64,000 bases of DNA. Origin: Lysobacter ciconiae (lineage in GTDB: Bacteria; Pseudomonadota; Gammaproteobacteria; Xanthomonadales; Xanthomonadaceae). Below the pieces are notes generated by a model that ran no database searches, was not told the origin of the DNA, and worked only from the letters and a program-made list of their open reading frames with translations. Within the stretch, counting starts at the first letter, position 1; every line of letters begins with the position of its first letter. The stretch lies in the NCBI RefSeq assembly GCF_015209725.1, contig NZ_CP063656.1, positions 372,001 through 436,000 on the forward strand. Reading direction: 5' to 3'. The position numbers and the translations under genes are program-made. Positions 33,792 to 43,264 of the stretch are shown here, piece by piece.

Positions 33792-34825
33792 GTATTTGCA
33801 AGGTTCCAATAATCGCTTTCGCTGTCGCCATACTTATTGCAATAACAATACCTGTAGCTGCCGGGCAAGGATCAAAAATGACAACTTACGACCATGGACA
33901 AACGGCCACACATTGCTTCGGTCGCCATTTGCTCGATCTTCCCTCCAGCAGCACTGTCAAGTCGAGCTTCGTCGTTGGCGGAGCATCTGTTGAAGTGCGC
34001 CGTGGGATAGATGCGCACGAGTTTGCCGCGCTGGTGGAGGCAAACGAGAAGAGACTGCGAACAGCACCCCACAAAACTGAAGGATCCATGTTTCGCGATC
34101 GCGTCGACTTTCAGCCTGATCGGATTTTGCTCTCCTCGTGGTTCAGCCCCAACAGTACGGCCACGAACAAGGACATGCTTTATACCCGTATGGCCGACGC
34201 TTCGGTCATGCACGTGTTTTCCGTTGAGGGAAGTGGCAGCAACCCGGCAAGGGCCAAGGAATACATGCTGCGCGTTTCGAGAAACCTGAGTCATCGGGCG
34301 ACGGGTGAAACTCCGGAGGCTCCTGGATTCTGCATCGATCAAGGCCTGATTACTATGAGCAAGCTCAACAAGGAGGAGGTCACTGCGAGTGTCCGAATCA
34401 AGGAGCGGCCAGGGCTGACACTCCACTTTATGTCGTACGTCACCGGCGCACCCGACAAGCCGCTGCTGCGCCGCAACTCACGGATCCCGCCCGGCTACGA
34501 AGGCACCGCTGCCGGGATGAAGCGTCTCCGTCGCGGAGACCGCAATATAGGTCCGATCAAGGGGCAGGAACTGCTCGTCAGGGGAGACGCAGGCGGCAAG
34601 CGCAGCTACGAGTTCCTGTGGGAAAGCCAGGGTGAGAAGGCATCAATCGAGCACCCGTTCCTTTCACTGCGTATGTCAACGACAGACGACACGGACGAGA
34701 ATGGCGAGATCATGGATGCACCGTTCCAGGACGACTCCCTGGCGCTGGCCTTCTGGGACTCGATCCTGAGCACACTTCGACTGCGCCCCGGCGCAATCAA
34801 TTCCGGTGGCGCCGACCTTCGATAG
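33788..34825 (+). CDS. Tli4-like T6SS lipase immunity protein
   Basis: A 345-residue exported protein. Hydrophobic signal MSICKVPIIAFAVAILIAIT leads into a mature protein with a Tli4 N-terminal-like domain (ATHCFGRHLLDLPSS) and the C-terminal Tli4_C domain (GFCIDQGLITMSK, LSLRMSTTDD). It overlaps the effector stop by 4 nt, as expected for a tightly coupled toxin-immunity pair. Base composition is far below the surrounding genes: the first 60 bases around the start have 27 G/C (45%). Periplasmic location fits protection against a lipase that attacks the inner membrane from outside. Confidence 0.82.
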   Translation: MSICKVPIIAFAVAILIAITIPVAAGQGSKMTTYDHGQTATHCFGRHLLDLPSSSTVKSSFVVGGASVEVRRGIDAHEFAALVEANEKRLRTAPHKTEGSMFRDRVDFQPDRILLSSWFSPNSTATNKDMLYTRMADASVMHVFSVEGSGSNPARAKEYMLRVSRNLSHRATGETPEAPGFCIDQGLITMSKLNKEEVTASVRIKERPGLTLHFMSYVTGAPDKPLLRRNSRIPPGYEGTAAGMKRLRRGDRNIGPIKGQELLVRGDAGGKRSYEFLWESQGEKASIEHPFLSLRMSTTDDTDENGEIMDAPFQDDSLALAFWDSILSTLRLRPGAINSGGADLR

Positions 34826-34876
34826 GCGGCCCGTCTGCGTGTTGTAGATAAGCCGCGGCCGGCTTGAGCGGGCATC

Positions 34877-36256
34877 ATGCCCGTCATGCCCGCAGCCACA
34901 CCCCTGAACGCCTCCACCATCACGCGCCGCGCGATCGCGAGGCAGGCGTGGCCGATCATTCTTGCCAACGCGGCGGTGCCGACGCTGGGTCTGATCGACA
35001 CCGCTGTGATCGGGCATTACGGCAGCGCGGCGGAATTGGGCGCGTTGGCGCTGGGCGCGTTGTTGTTCAACTTCGTCTATTGGAGCTTCGGGTTCCTGCG
35101 CATGGGAACTACCGGCTTCACGGCGCAGGCGGCGGGGGCGGGCGACGAGGCGGAGGTGCGTGCGACGGTCGGGCGCGCGGTTTTGCTGGCGGTCGGCTTG
35201 GGCATTGCGTTGATGGCGCTGCAGGGTCCGACAACCTGGCTGTACTTCGGGCTGATGGACGGCAGCGACGAGGTGGAATCGATATCCGAAGCCTATTACC
35301 GTGCGCGCATCTGGGGCGCACCGGCAGCGCTGACCCTGTTCGTGTGCAGTGGCTTGTTGATTGGGCTCGGGCGCAGCCGGACATTGCTGGGTGTGCAGTT
35401 GCTGCTGAACGGACTGAACGCCGGGCTCGACATCTGGCTGGCGGGTGCACTCGGGATGGGCGCCCGCGGCATCGGGCTTGGCACGGCCATCGCGGAGTGG
35501 CTTACGTGCGGCGTGGCGGTGTTGGTGGTGGTGCGTCTGCTGCGGGAGCGGCATCACGACAAGGAGCCGTTCCTGCCTGGGGTGCGGATCCGCAACTTGG
35601 CTCGGCTGCGTCAGGCCATGGCCGCCAACGGCGACATCATGGTGCGGACTTTGTGCCTGTTGTTCGGCTTTGGCTGGTTCGCCAATGCCGGAGCCCGCTT
35701 CGGCGATGTGGTTCTTGCTGCCAACCACATCCTCTTGCAGCTGGTGTCGTTCAGCGCGTTCTTCCTGGACGGCTTTGCCTTTGTGGCCGAAGCACTGGTG
35801 GGCGCGGCCTGGGGCGCGCGCGACCGGGCCGGGTTTTCCCGCGTCGTGCGCCTGAGCAGCGAGCTGGCCGCGGTTACCGCGCTGGCCCTGGCCGCGCTGA
35901 TCCTGCTGTTCGGCGGAACCGCCGTGGCGGGCCTGACCAACCTGCCGGCGGTGCGCGAGGTGGCCATCGGGCATCTGCCGTGGACGGCGCTGTACGTGGT
36001 GTTGTCGGTCGCGGCGTTCCAGCTCGATGGCGTGTTCATCGGCGCCACGCGAACGCGTGAAATGCGCAACGCCAGCCTGCTGTCACTCGCCGTCTACCTG
36101 CTCGCCGCGTGGCACATGACGGCATTGTGGGGCAATCACGGGCTCTGGGCCGCGTTTGTGGTGTTCGTCGTCGCCCGGGCGCTGGCGCTGGTGCCGTACT
36201 ACCGAAAATTGGGCACCAGCCCCGCACTCAATGGCGGAAGTGGCGCACTCCGGTGA
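34877..36256 (+). CDS. dinF: MATE-family efflux transporter (DinF type)
   Basis: A 459-residue 12-helix MATE transporter in the DinF branch. The N-terminal block AWPIILANAAVPTLGLIDTA and the mid-protein FLDGFAFVAEALVGAAWGAR are characteristic. It exports cationic drugs or redox-active compounds against H+ or Na+. ATG at 34877 or 34886 could be the start. The 3' end overlaps purH tail-to-tail by 29 nt. Confidence 0.93.
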   Translation: MPVMPAATPLNASTITRRAIARQAWPIILANAAVPTLGLIDTAVIGHYGSAAELGALALGALLFNFVYWSFGFLRMGTTGFTAQAAGAGDEAEVRATVGRAVLLAVGLGIALMALQGPTTWLYFGLMDGSDEVESISEAYYRARIWGAPAALTLFVCSGLLIGLGRSRTLLGVQLLLNGLNAGLDIWLAGALGMGARGIGLGTAIAEWLTCGVAVLVVVRLLRERHHDKEPFLPGVRIRNLARLRQAMAANGDIMVRTLCLLFGFGWFANAGARFGDVVLAANHILLQLVSFSAFFLDGFAFVAEALVGAAWGARDRAGFSRVVRLSSELAAVTALALAALILLFGGTAVAGLTNLPAVREVAIGHLPWTALYVVLSVAAFQLDGVFIGATRTREMRNASLLSLAVYLLAAWHMTALWGNHGLWAAFVVFVVARALALVPYYRKLGTSPALNGGSGALR

Positions 36257-37796
36257 ACACCATCGCGATGCCGTGCTCATCCGCAGCCGCGATCACTTCC
36301 TTGTCGCGCATCGAGCCGCCGGGCTGGATGACCGCCTTGATGCCGGCCGCGGCCGCGGCATCGATGCCATCGCGGAAGGGGAAGAACGCATCGCTCGCCA
36401 TCACCGAGCCCGGGACCGACAGGCCCGCTTCCTCGGCCTTCAGTCCGGCGATCTTTGCCGATACCACGCGGCTCATCTGGCCGGCGCCGATGCCGATGCT
36501 GCGCAGGTCGCGGGCGTAGACGATCGCGTTGGATTTGACGTACTTGGCGATCTGCCAGGCGAACATCAGGTCGTCCAGCTGCGCCGCGGTGGGCGCCAGG
36601 GTCGAGACGACGGTGAGCTCGTTGCGGCCCACCTGGCGGTTGTCGGCCGACTGCATCAGCAGGCCCGAACCGATGCGCTTGAGGTCGAACCGGTTCCGCC
36701 CGTCGCCGTGCGGGATCTTCAGTACGCGCACGTTGGCCTTTTTGGTGCAGTAATCCAGTGCGCCCTGTTCGTAATCCGGTGCGATGAGCACCTCCACGAA
36801 CTGGCGGTCGAGGATCGCCTTGGCCGTGGCTTCGTCCAGGGTGTCGTTGAACGCCAGGATGCCGCCGAATGCCGACGTCGGGTCGGTGGCGAAAGCCGCC
36901 TCATAGGCATCGGCGTTGCTGGCGGCGACCGCGACCCCGCACGGATTGGCGTGCTTGACGATGACGCAGGCGGGAGCATCGAACTGGCGAACGCACTCCC
37001 AGGCGGCATCCGCATCCGCCAGGTTGTTGTAGCTCAGCTCCTTGCCCTGCAGCTGGGTAAAGGTGGCCAGCGTGCCCGGCAGCGGGTCCGCGTCGCGGTA
37101 GAAGGCGCCTTGCTGGTGCGGGTTCTCGCCATAGCGCAGGTCCATCATCTTGATGAAGTGGCTGTTCTCCTGCGCTGGAAATACCGCGCGAGTGCCATCT
37201 TCGCTGATCGAGGACAGATAGTTGCTGATGCACGCGTCGTAGGCGGCGACACGGTTGAACGCGGCCACCGAGAGCGCGAAACGGGTTTTCGCCGACAGCG
37301 CTCCGTTGTTGTCCGCCAGCTCGCCGAGCAGGGCGGCGTACTGGGCCGGATCGGTCGCCACCGCGACGCGGGCGTGGTTCTTCGCCGCCGAACGCAGCAT
37401 CGCCGGGCCGCCGATGTCGATGTTCTCGATGATGTCGTCCATGGAGCTGTCGGGGTCGGCCGAGACCCGCTCGAACGGATACAGGTTCAGCACCAGAAGG
37501 TCGATCGCATCGATGCCGTGCTCGGCCATCACTGCGTCATCGATGCCCGCGCGCCCCAGCAGGCCGCCATGGATTATCGGGTGCAGGGTCTTGACCCGTC
37601 CGTCCATCATCTCCGGGAAGCCGGTGGCCTCGGACACGTCGGTCACCGCCAGACCCGCCTCGCGGATCGCCTTGGCGGTGCCGCCGGTGGAGAGCAGCTG
37701 CACGCCGTGGGCGGTCAACGCGCTGGCAAGATCGATCAGGCCGGTCTTGTCGGAGACGGAAAGCAGGGCGCGGCGAACGGGAACAAGGTCGGTCAT
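36228..37796 (-). CDS. purH: Bifunctional AICAR formyltransferase / IMP cyclohydrolase
   Basis: A 522-residue enzyme for the last two steps of IMP synthesis. The N-terminal cyclohydrolase domain (about 1-195) begins VPVRRALLSVSDKTGLIDLA; the transformylase domain (about 200-522) has DLRYGENPHQQGAFY, KHANPCGVA and the SDAFFPFRDGID and VFTGVRHFRH C-terminal blocks. Start at 37796 (MTDLVPVRRAL) matches the family; ATG 37829 would add 11 unlikely residues. It is the last gene of the run from prmA through the DUF3426 gene and fis. Confidence 0.97.
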   Translation of the reverse strand: MTDLVPVRRALLSVSDKTGLIDLASALTAHGVQLLSTGGTAKAIREAGLAVTDVSEATGFPEMMDGRVKTLHPIIHGGLLGRAGIDDAVMAEHGIDAIDLLVLNLYPFERVSADPDSSMDDIIENIDIGGPAMLRSAAKNHARVAVATDPAQYAALLGELADNNGALSAKTRFALSVAAFNRVAAYDACISNYLSSISEDGTRAVFPAQENSHFIKMMDLRYGENPHQQGAFYRDADPLPGTLATFTQLQGKELSYNNLADADAAWECVRQFDAPACVIVKHANPCGVAVAASNADAYEAAFATDPTSAFGGILAFNDTLDEATAKAILDRQFVEVLIAPDYEQGALDYCTKKANVRVLKIPHGDGRNRFDLKRIGSGLLMQSADNRQVGRNELTVVSTLAPTAAQLDDLMFAWQIAKYVKSNAIVYARDLRSIGIGAGQMSRVVSAKIAGLKAEEAGLSVPGSVMASDAFFPFRDGIDAAAAAGIKAVIQPGGSMRDKEVIAAADEHGIAMVFTGVRHFRH

Positions 37797-37850
37797 TGCG
37801 GGCACGAGGGGCTGCGGTGGGGCAGCCATTGTAAGGGCGCCGGCCGCGGG

Positions 37851-38123
37851 CTAGACCAGGCCGTATTCGCGCAGCTTCTTGCGCAGGGTGGCGCGGTGGA
37901 TGCCCAGCATCGCGGCGGCGCGGCTCTGGTTGCCATCGCAGTGCGTCAGGACTTCGGCGAACAGGGGGATTTCCAGCTCGCGCAGGGCGATCTCGTAGAG
38001 GTCCGCGTTCGCGCTGCCGTCCAGGTCGCGCAGGTAACGCCGGATCGACGTTGCGACGTGATCGCGCAGGGGCACCCGATTGCCGGAACGGATGGTGTCG
38101 GTGCGAGTGGCTGCAGCATTCAA
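37851..38123 (-). CDS. fis: DNA-binding protein Fis
   Basis: A 90-residue nucleoid protein and global regulator. The C-terminal helix-turn-helix is diagnostic (GNQSRAAAMLGIHRATLRKK). The start is TTG at 38123 (MNAAATRTD), six nt after GGGGGGA; no ATG exists in frame nearby. The enterobacterial dusB-fis pairing is replaced here by a DUF3426 gene upstream and purH downstream. Confidence 0.93.
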   Translation of the reverse strand: MNAAATRTDTIRSGNRVPLRDHVATSIRRYLRDLDGSANADLYEIALRELEIPLFAEVLTHCDGNQSRAAAMLGIHRATLRKKLREYGLV

Positions 38124-38241
38124 GTCGTGTCCCCCCAGACAGTGACCGCCTGTCGCGTACGATGCGCCGCGTTGTGCGGGGCGACGACAGTCGATGAGTC
38201 TAGCCTGCGCGGCCGCTCGACAAAACCCGCGGCAGTGGTTT

Positions 38242-39144
38242 TCATCGGAAATCGAAGTTGAAGGCGACGATCGGGGTCGCCGGTTCCGCGATCCGGAACG
38301 ACACGCTGGCGCTCTGGCCGGAGGCGAGTGCGGCCTCGTGCGCGGTGTCGGAATGGTAGTCGGTCGGCTGCAGCATCCGCGCGGCCACGGCCTGGCCATT
38401 GACGTCGGTCAGTTGCAGGTAGAGGACGGGCCAGGCCTGCGGCAGGGGAGCGTCGTTGCGGAAGCTGGCGCTGACCTCAAGCACGCCGGACTCGTCGGAA
38501 GCCGGGCGGACATCGCGCGCGAGCATCGTGTATGCGGCCGGCTCGTGCCACAGCGGGACCTCGCAACCCAGCGCCGCGCATACGCTGGCGATGACGGGGC
38601 GCCAGCGCGCACTGGCCGCCAGTTCCGCCCGCTGCAGCAACAGCAGTTGCAGGATCAGGACCGCCGCAAGCAGGCCGAAGGACACAACCCATGGCCAACG
38701 CGGTCCGTGGGGGCGGGCAGCCATGCCGACGGTGCGCGCGAACGTCGGGCGTCGGTGGCCGGCGCGCGGATGGCTGACCTTCGCGGTGCTGCGTCCCGCA
38801 GGGGGCGACAACTCGGTGCTCGCCTCGCCGCCGACCACGGACTGGATATGCGCACCTGGTTTCGTCGCACCACGATCCGGCCCCGCGCCGTGACCGGTCG
38901 GATGTGCCGATGACGGCGCCGGAGGCGTTGCCCCGCTCCCGGAACTTGCCTCGGCGATCGCGGCGGTGCGGACCGGCGTCGTCTCCTGCGTGTCACCAAC
39001 GTCTGCCTTTGCCGGACCCATGGCGTCGGCAGCCACAACCGGGGCGTCGAGCGTTTTTCCGCAGCGGGGGCACGACTGCGTTGCGTCGCCGCGGCCGACG
39101 ATGAGCGCAACCAGGAATCCGCAGTGGGGGCAGGGCACGAACAT
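38242..39144 (-). CDS. Zinc-ribbon and DUF3426 domain membrane protein
   Basis: A 300-residue protein: an N-terminal MJ0042-type zinc ribbon (CPHCGF...CPRCGK), a Pro/Ala-rich linker of about 100 residues, one transmembrane helix (about 150-172), then a periplasmic DUF3426 beta domain (CAALGCEVPLW ... VLEVSASFRNDAPLPQAWP). Precedes fis by 118 nt and follows prmA on the same strand. Function unknown; the Zn-ribbon-TM-DUF3426 plan is common in gamma- and betaproteobacteria. Confidence 0.86.
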   Translation of the reverse strand: MFVPCPHCGFLVALIVGRGDATQSCPRCGKTLDAPVVAADAMGPAKADVGDTQETTPVRTAAIAEASSGSGATPPAPSSAHPTGHGAGPDRGATKPGAHIQSVVGGEASTELSPPAGRSTAKVSHPRAGHRRPTFARTVGMAARPHGPRWPWVVSFGLLAAVLILQLLLLQRAELAASARWRPVIASVCAALGCEVPLWHEPAAYTMLARDVRPASDESGVLEVSASFRNDAPLPQAWPVLYLQLTDVNGQAVAARMLQPTDYHSDTAHEAALASGQSASVSFRIAEPATPIVAFNFDFR

Positions 39145-39222
39145 CGCCGCAGTTTAGCCGAGGCGCGCGGGCAGATGACTGCCTGCAAGGCCTGCGCTAT
39201 CGATCACGCGCAGGCGGGTGCG

Positions 39223-40146
39223 TCAGCGCCGACGCACGCCGTCGATGCGGATCCAGTCATCCAGCCGTGCGACCTGCAGCTGTTCGAAGGCAGCATCGAA
39301 TCGCGCGATGACCTCGTCCTCCTGGCCGGCCAGGATGCCCGACAGCGCAATCCGACCGCCGGGAGCGACGCGGGCGGCCAGCTCGTCGGCCAGCGAAATC
39401 AGCGCGGAGGCGAGGATGTTGGCGACCACCACCGGGTAGCGCATCGCGGCCGGCTCGTCCTCGGGCAGGTAGACGGCCAGGCGGTCGCGCACGTTGTTGC
39501 GCTCGGCGTTGTCGGCAGTCGCGATCAGCGCCTGGGGATCGTTGTCGACGCCGACCGCGCCGGCCGCGCCGAGCTTCAGTGCCGCCAGTGCGAGGATGCC
39601 CGAGCCGCAACCGAAATCCAGCACCGTGGCATCGTCCAGCTCGCCGCGTCTCGCCAGCCCGTCCAGCCATTGCAGGCACAGGGCGGTGGTCTGGTGCGTG
39701 CCCGAGCCGAATGCGAGCCCGGGATCCAGCCGCACCACGGCACTGCCGTCGCGGTCGGCGCCTTCGGGCAGCGCATGGTTCCACGGCACGATCCAGGTGC
39801 GCTCGCCGAATTTCAGCGGCTCGTATTGGTCCATCCAGGCCCGTTCCCAGTCCTGGTCGGCGACCTCGCGGAATTCGACATGCGACCAGTCGATGCCATC
39901 GTCGGCCGCCTCCAGCGCGTGCAGCAGCAACTCGCGCGGCGTGGTGCCGGGAAACAGCGCGGTCAGCGACAGCTCGGCCCACAAGGGCATCGCGCCGACG
40001 CCGGGCTCGAAGATCGCCTGCTCGTCGGGCGCGTCGGCGTGGGCGTCGCTGAGGGTGACCGCCAGCGCGCCGACATTCTCCAGCGCCCGCTCGTAACGGG
40101 GCTGGTCGACTTCGGTGCACGGCAGGGTGAGCTCCAGGAATGGCAT
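39223..40146 (-). CDS. prmA: Ribosomal protein L11 methyltransferase
   Basis: A 307-residue SAM-dependent trimethylase of ribosomal protein L11. N-terminal substrate-recognition domain (about 1-60) includes the hallmark WERAWMDQYEPLKFGERTWI block; the SAM site is TVLDFGCGSGILALAALKLG; the later VANILASALISL corresponds to the catalytic NILA motif. It begins 7 nt after accC, so the genes are co-transcribed. Confidence 0.96.
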   Translation of the reverse strand: MPFLELTLPCTEVDQPRYERALENVGALAVTLSDAHADAPDEQAIFEPGVGAMPLWAELSLTALFPGTTPRELLLHALEAADDGIDWSHVEFREVADQDWERAWMDQYEPLKFGERTWIVPWNHALPEGADRDGSAVVRLDPGLAFGSGTHQTTALCLQWLDGLARRGELDDATVLDFGCGSGILALAALKLGAAGAVGVDNDPQALIATADNAERNNVRDRLAVYLPEDEPAAMRYPVVVANILASALISLADELAARVAPGGRIALSGILAGQEDEVIARFDAAFEQLQVARLDDWIRIDGVRRR

Positions 40147-40153
40147 GGTCGGC

Positions 40154-41521
<1,368 letters not shown>

Positions 41522-41531
41522 TGCCACGGCC

Positions 41532-41999
41532 TCAGCCGATCACGAACAGGGGCTGGTCGAATTCGACCGGCTGACCGTTCTCGGCCACCACCTTGAGGAT
41601 GGTGCCGGACGCATCGGCCTCGATCGGGTTGAACATCTTCATCGCCTCGATGATGCCGATCGTCTCGCCGGCGGTGACCGTCTGGCCGACCGTGACGAAT
41701 GCCGGCTTGTCCGGCGAGGGGGAGGTGTAGAAGGTGCCGACCATGGGCGCACGCACAACGTGGCCGTCGGGCAGCTCGTTTCCGGCGGCGACGCTGCCGC
41801 CGGTGGCGGCCTCGACCGGCGAGGCCATCGGCATCGGCGCTGGCGCGGCCGCCACCGGCTGCTGCGGCGCCGACGCCATCACGGTGCCGCGCGGGGTGCG
41901 CGCAAGGCGCACGGACTCTTCGCCTTCCTTGATCTCGATCTCCGCCAGGTTGGACTCTTCCAGCAGGTCGATGAGTTTCTTGATTTTGCGCAGGTCCAT
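41532..41999 (-). CDS. accB: Acetyl-CoA carboxylase, biotin carboxyl carrier protein
   Basis: A 155-residue biotin carrier. Start MDLRKIKKLIDLLEESN is the typical helix; a Pro/Ala-rich flexible linker (about 50-80) leads to the biotinyl domain with thumb and biotin-accepting lysine in EAMKMFN. RBS GAGG lies just upstream. It is the second gene of aroQ-accB-accC. Confidence 0.96.
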   Translation of the reverse strand: MDLRKIKKLIDLLEESNLAEIEIKEGEESVRLARTPRGTVMASAPQQPVAAAPAPMPMASPVEAATGGSVAAGNELPDGHVVRAPMVGTFYTSPSPDKPAFVTVGQTVTAGETIGIIEAMKMFNPIEADASGTILKVVAENGQPVEFDQPLFVIG

Positions 42000-42051
42000 G
42001 GGAGGTCCTCTGTGGTTGTGTCGGTGGGCCGCGCACCGCGGCCAAAAGGGG

Positions 42052-42501
42052 TCAGGCCGGCGTCGCGGCCAGGCGACGCAGCGCCGCATCCATTGCGCAG
42101 CGGTAGCCGGCGGGGCCCAGCCCGGCGATCACGCCGACGGCCAGGTCGCTGAAATAGCTTGTATGGCGGAAGGGCTCGCGCGCATGCGGATTGGACAGGT
42201 GGATCTCGTAGAACGGTAGCGCCGCCGCCGCCAACGCATCGCGAAGGGCGACGCTGGTGTGGGTGAACGCCGCCGGATTGATCAGGATCACCGCGGTGCC
42301 ATCGCTGCGCGCCGCCTGGATGCGGTCGACCAGCACGTGCTCGGCGTTGGACTGCAGGCTGGCGAGCTCATGGCCTGCGCCAGTCGCGATCGCGCGCAGT
42401 TCCGCGTCGATCTCTGCGAGTGTCGTGCGGCCATAGATCTCCGGCTCGCGTTCACCGAGCAGGTTCAGGTTGGGGCCGTGCAGGACCAGCAGTTTTGCCA
42501 T
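42052..42501 (-). CDS. aroQ: 3-dehydroquinate dehydratase, type II
   Basis: A 149-residue type II dehydroquinase of the shikimate pathway. Conserved residues: LVLHGPNLNLLGEREPEIYG (catalytic Tyr and Arg loop), LQSNAEH (Asn and His), ILINPAAFTHTSVALRDAL and EIHLSNPHAREPFRHTSY. First gene of the aroQ-accBC cluster, a common arrangement. Confidence 0.96.
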   Translation of the reverse strand: MAKLLVLHGPNLNLLGEREPEIYGRTTLAEIDAELRAIATGAGHELASLQSNAEHVLVDRIQAARSDGTAVILINPAAFTHTSVALRDALAAAALPFYEIHLSNPHAREPFRHTSYFSDLAVGVIAGLGPAGYRCAMDAALRRLAATPA

Positions 42502-42643
42502 GGGGCAGTCGCAGTGGAAAGCACGGAAGTGTGGCGGAGTGACCGGCCACTGTCCAGAAAATAACGGGTAATTCGCCGAAGTTACGCTGATTTAAGCGTC
42601 TGTTTGAATTTCAGCGGCGCTGCGGACTGGTGCATCGTTGACC

Positions 42644-43264
42644 TCATCTCTCGACCCAGGCATCGATTTCGCCATCGCGGAACGGGCCGATTTTCTGCTT
42701 CAACAGCCGGCCTTGTGCGTCGAGCAGGACGGTGTAGGGCAGGACGCCCTTGACGTTGCCCAGCTGCACGCCGGCATCGGCCGGTCCGGCCGCGTCGATC
42801 AGGATCGGGTAGCGCACCGGCACGCGCTCAAGGAAGGCGCGCACGGCGTCGGCGTCGTCCAGCGCAATGCCGACCACCTGCACTCCGTCGGCGCCCTGCT
42901 TGCCCGCGAAGCGGTCCAGCTCGGGCATTTCCTCGATGCACGGGCCGCACCAGCTGGCCCACAGGTTGATCAGTTGCGGACGCCCCGCGTGGGCCTGCGG
43001 CAATGGCATCAGCGCGCCGTCCAGTCCGGGCAGTTCGAGCGTCGGGATCGGTTCACCCCGGCGCGCGATGGCCAGACCGTCCGGCGGGGTTGGCGCCGTA
43101 GCGGCGAGCACGTCCTGCAGCGCCCGCTGGCCGATCTCGGTGCGTATCAGCGGTGCCGGCGGGTTCAGCCAGATGCTCAGGCCGACGCCTGCCATGGCCG
43201 CGAGCACTGCGGCGATCACGATTTTGCTGTTCTGGCCCAACTCAGAACGCTTCCACGGCGGCAT
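42644..43264 (-). CDS. TlpA-like membrane-anchored thioredoxin
   Basis: A 206-residue protein with an N-terminal membrane anchor (about 15-35) and a periplasmic thioredoxin domain of the TlpA/ResA type: ASWCGPCIEEMPEL contains the redox-active WCGPC, and KGVLPYTVLLD carries the cis-proline. The start overlaps the dsbD stop by 23 nt, so its reductant is probably DsbD. Typical partners are cytochrome c biogenesis or copper-site assembly, but this is inferred. Confidence 0.9.
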   Translation of the reverse strand: MPPWKRSELGQNSKIVIAAVLAAMAGVGLSIWLNPPAPLIRTEIGQRALQDVLAATAPTPPDGLAIARRGEPIPTLELPGLDGALMPLPQAHAGRPQLINLWASWCGPCIEEMPELDRFAGKQGADGVQVVGIALDDADAVRAFLERVPVRYPILIDAAGPADAGVQLGNVKGVLPYTVLLDAQGRLLKQKIGPFRDGEIDAWVER

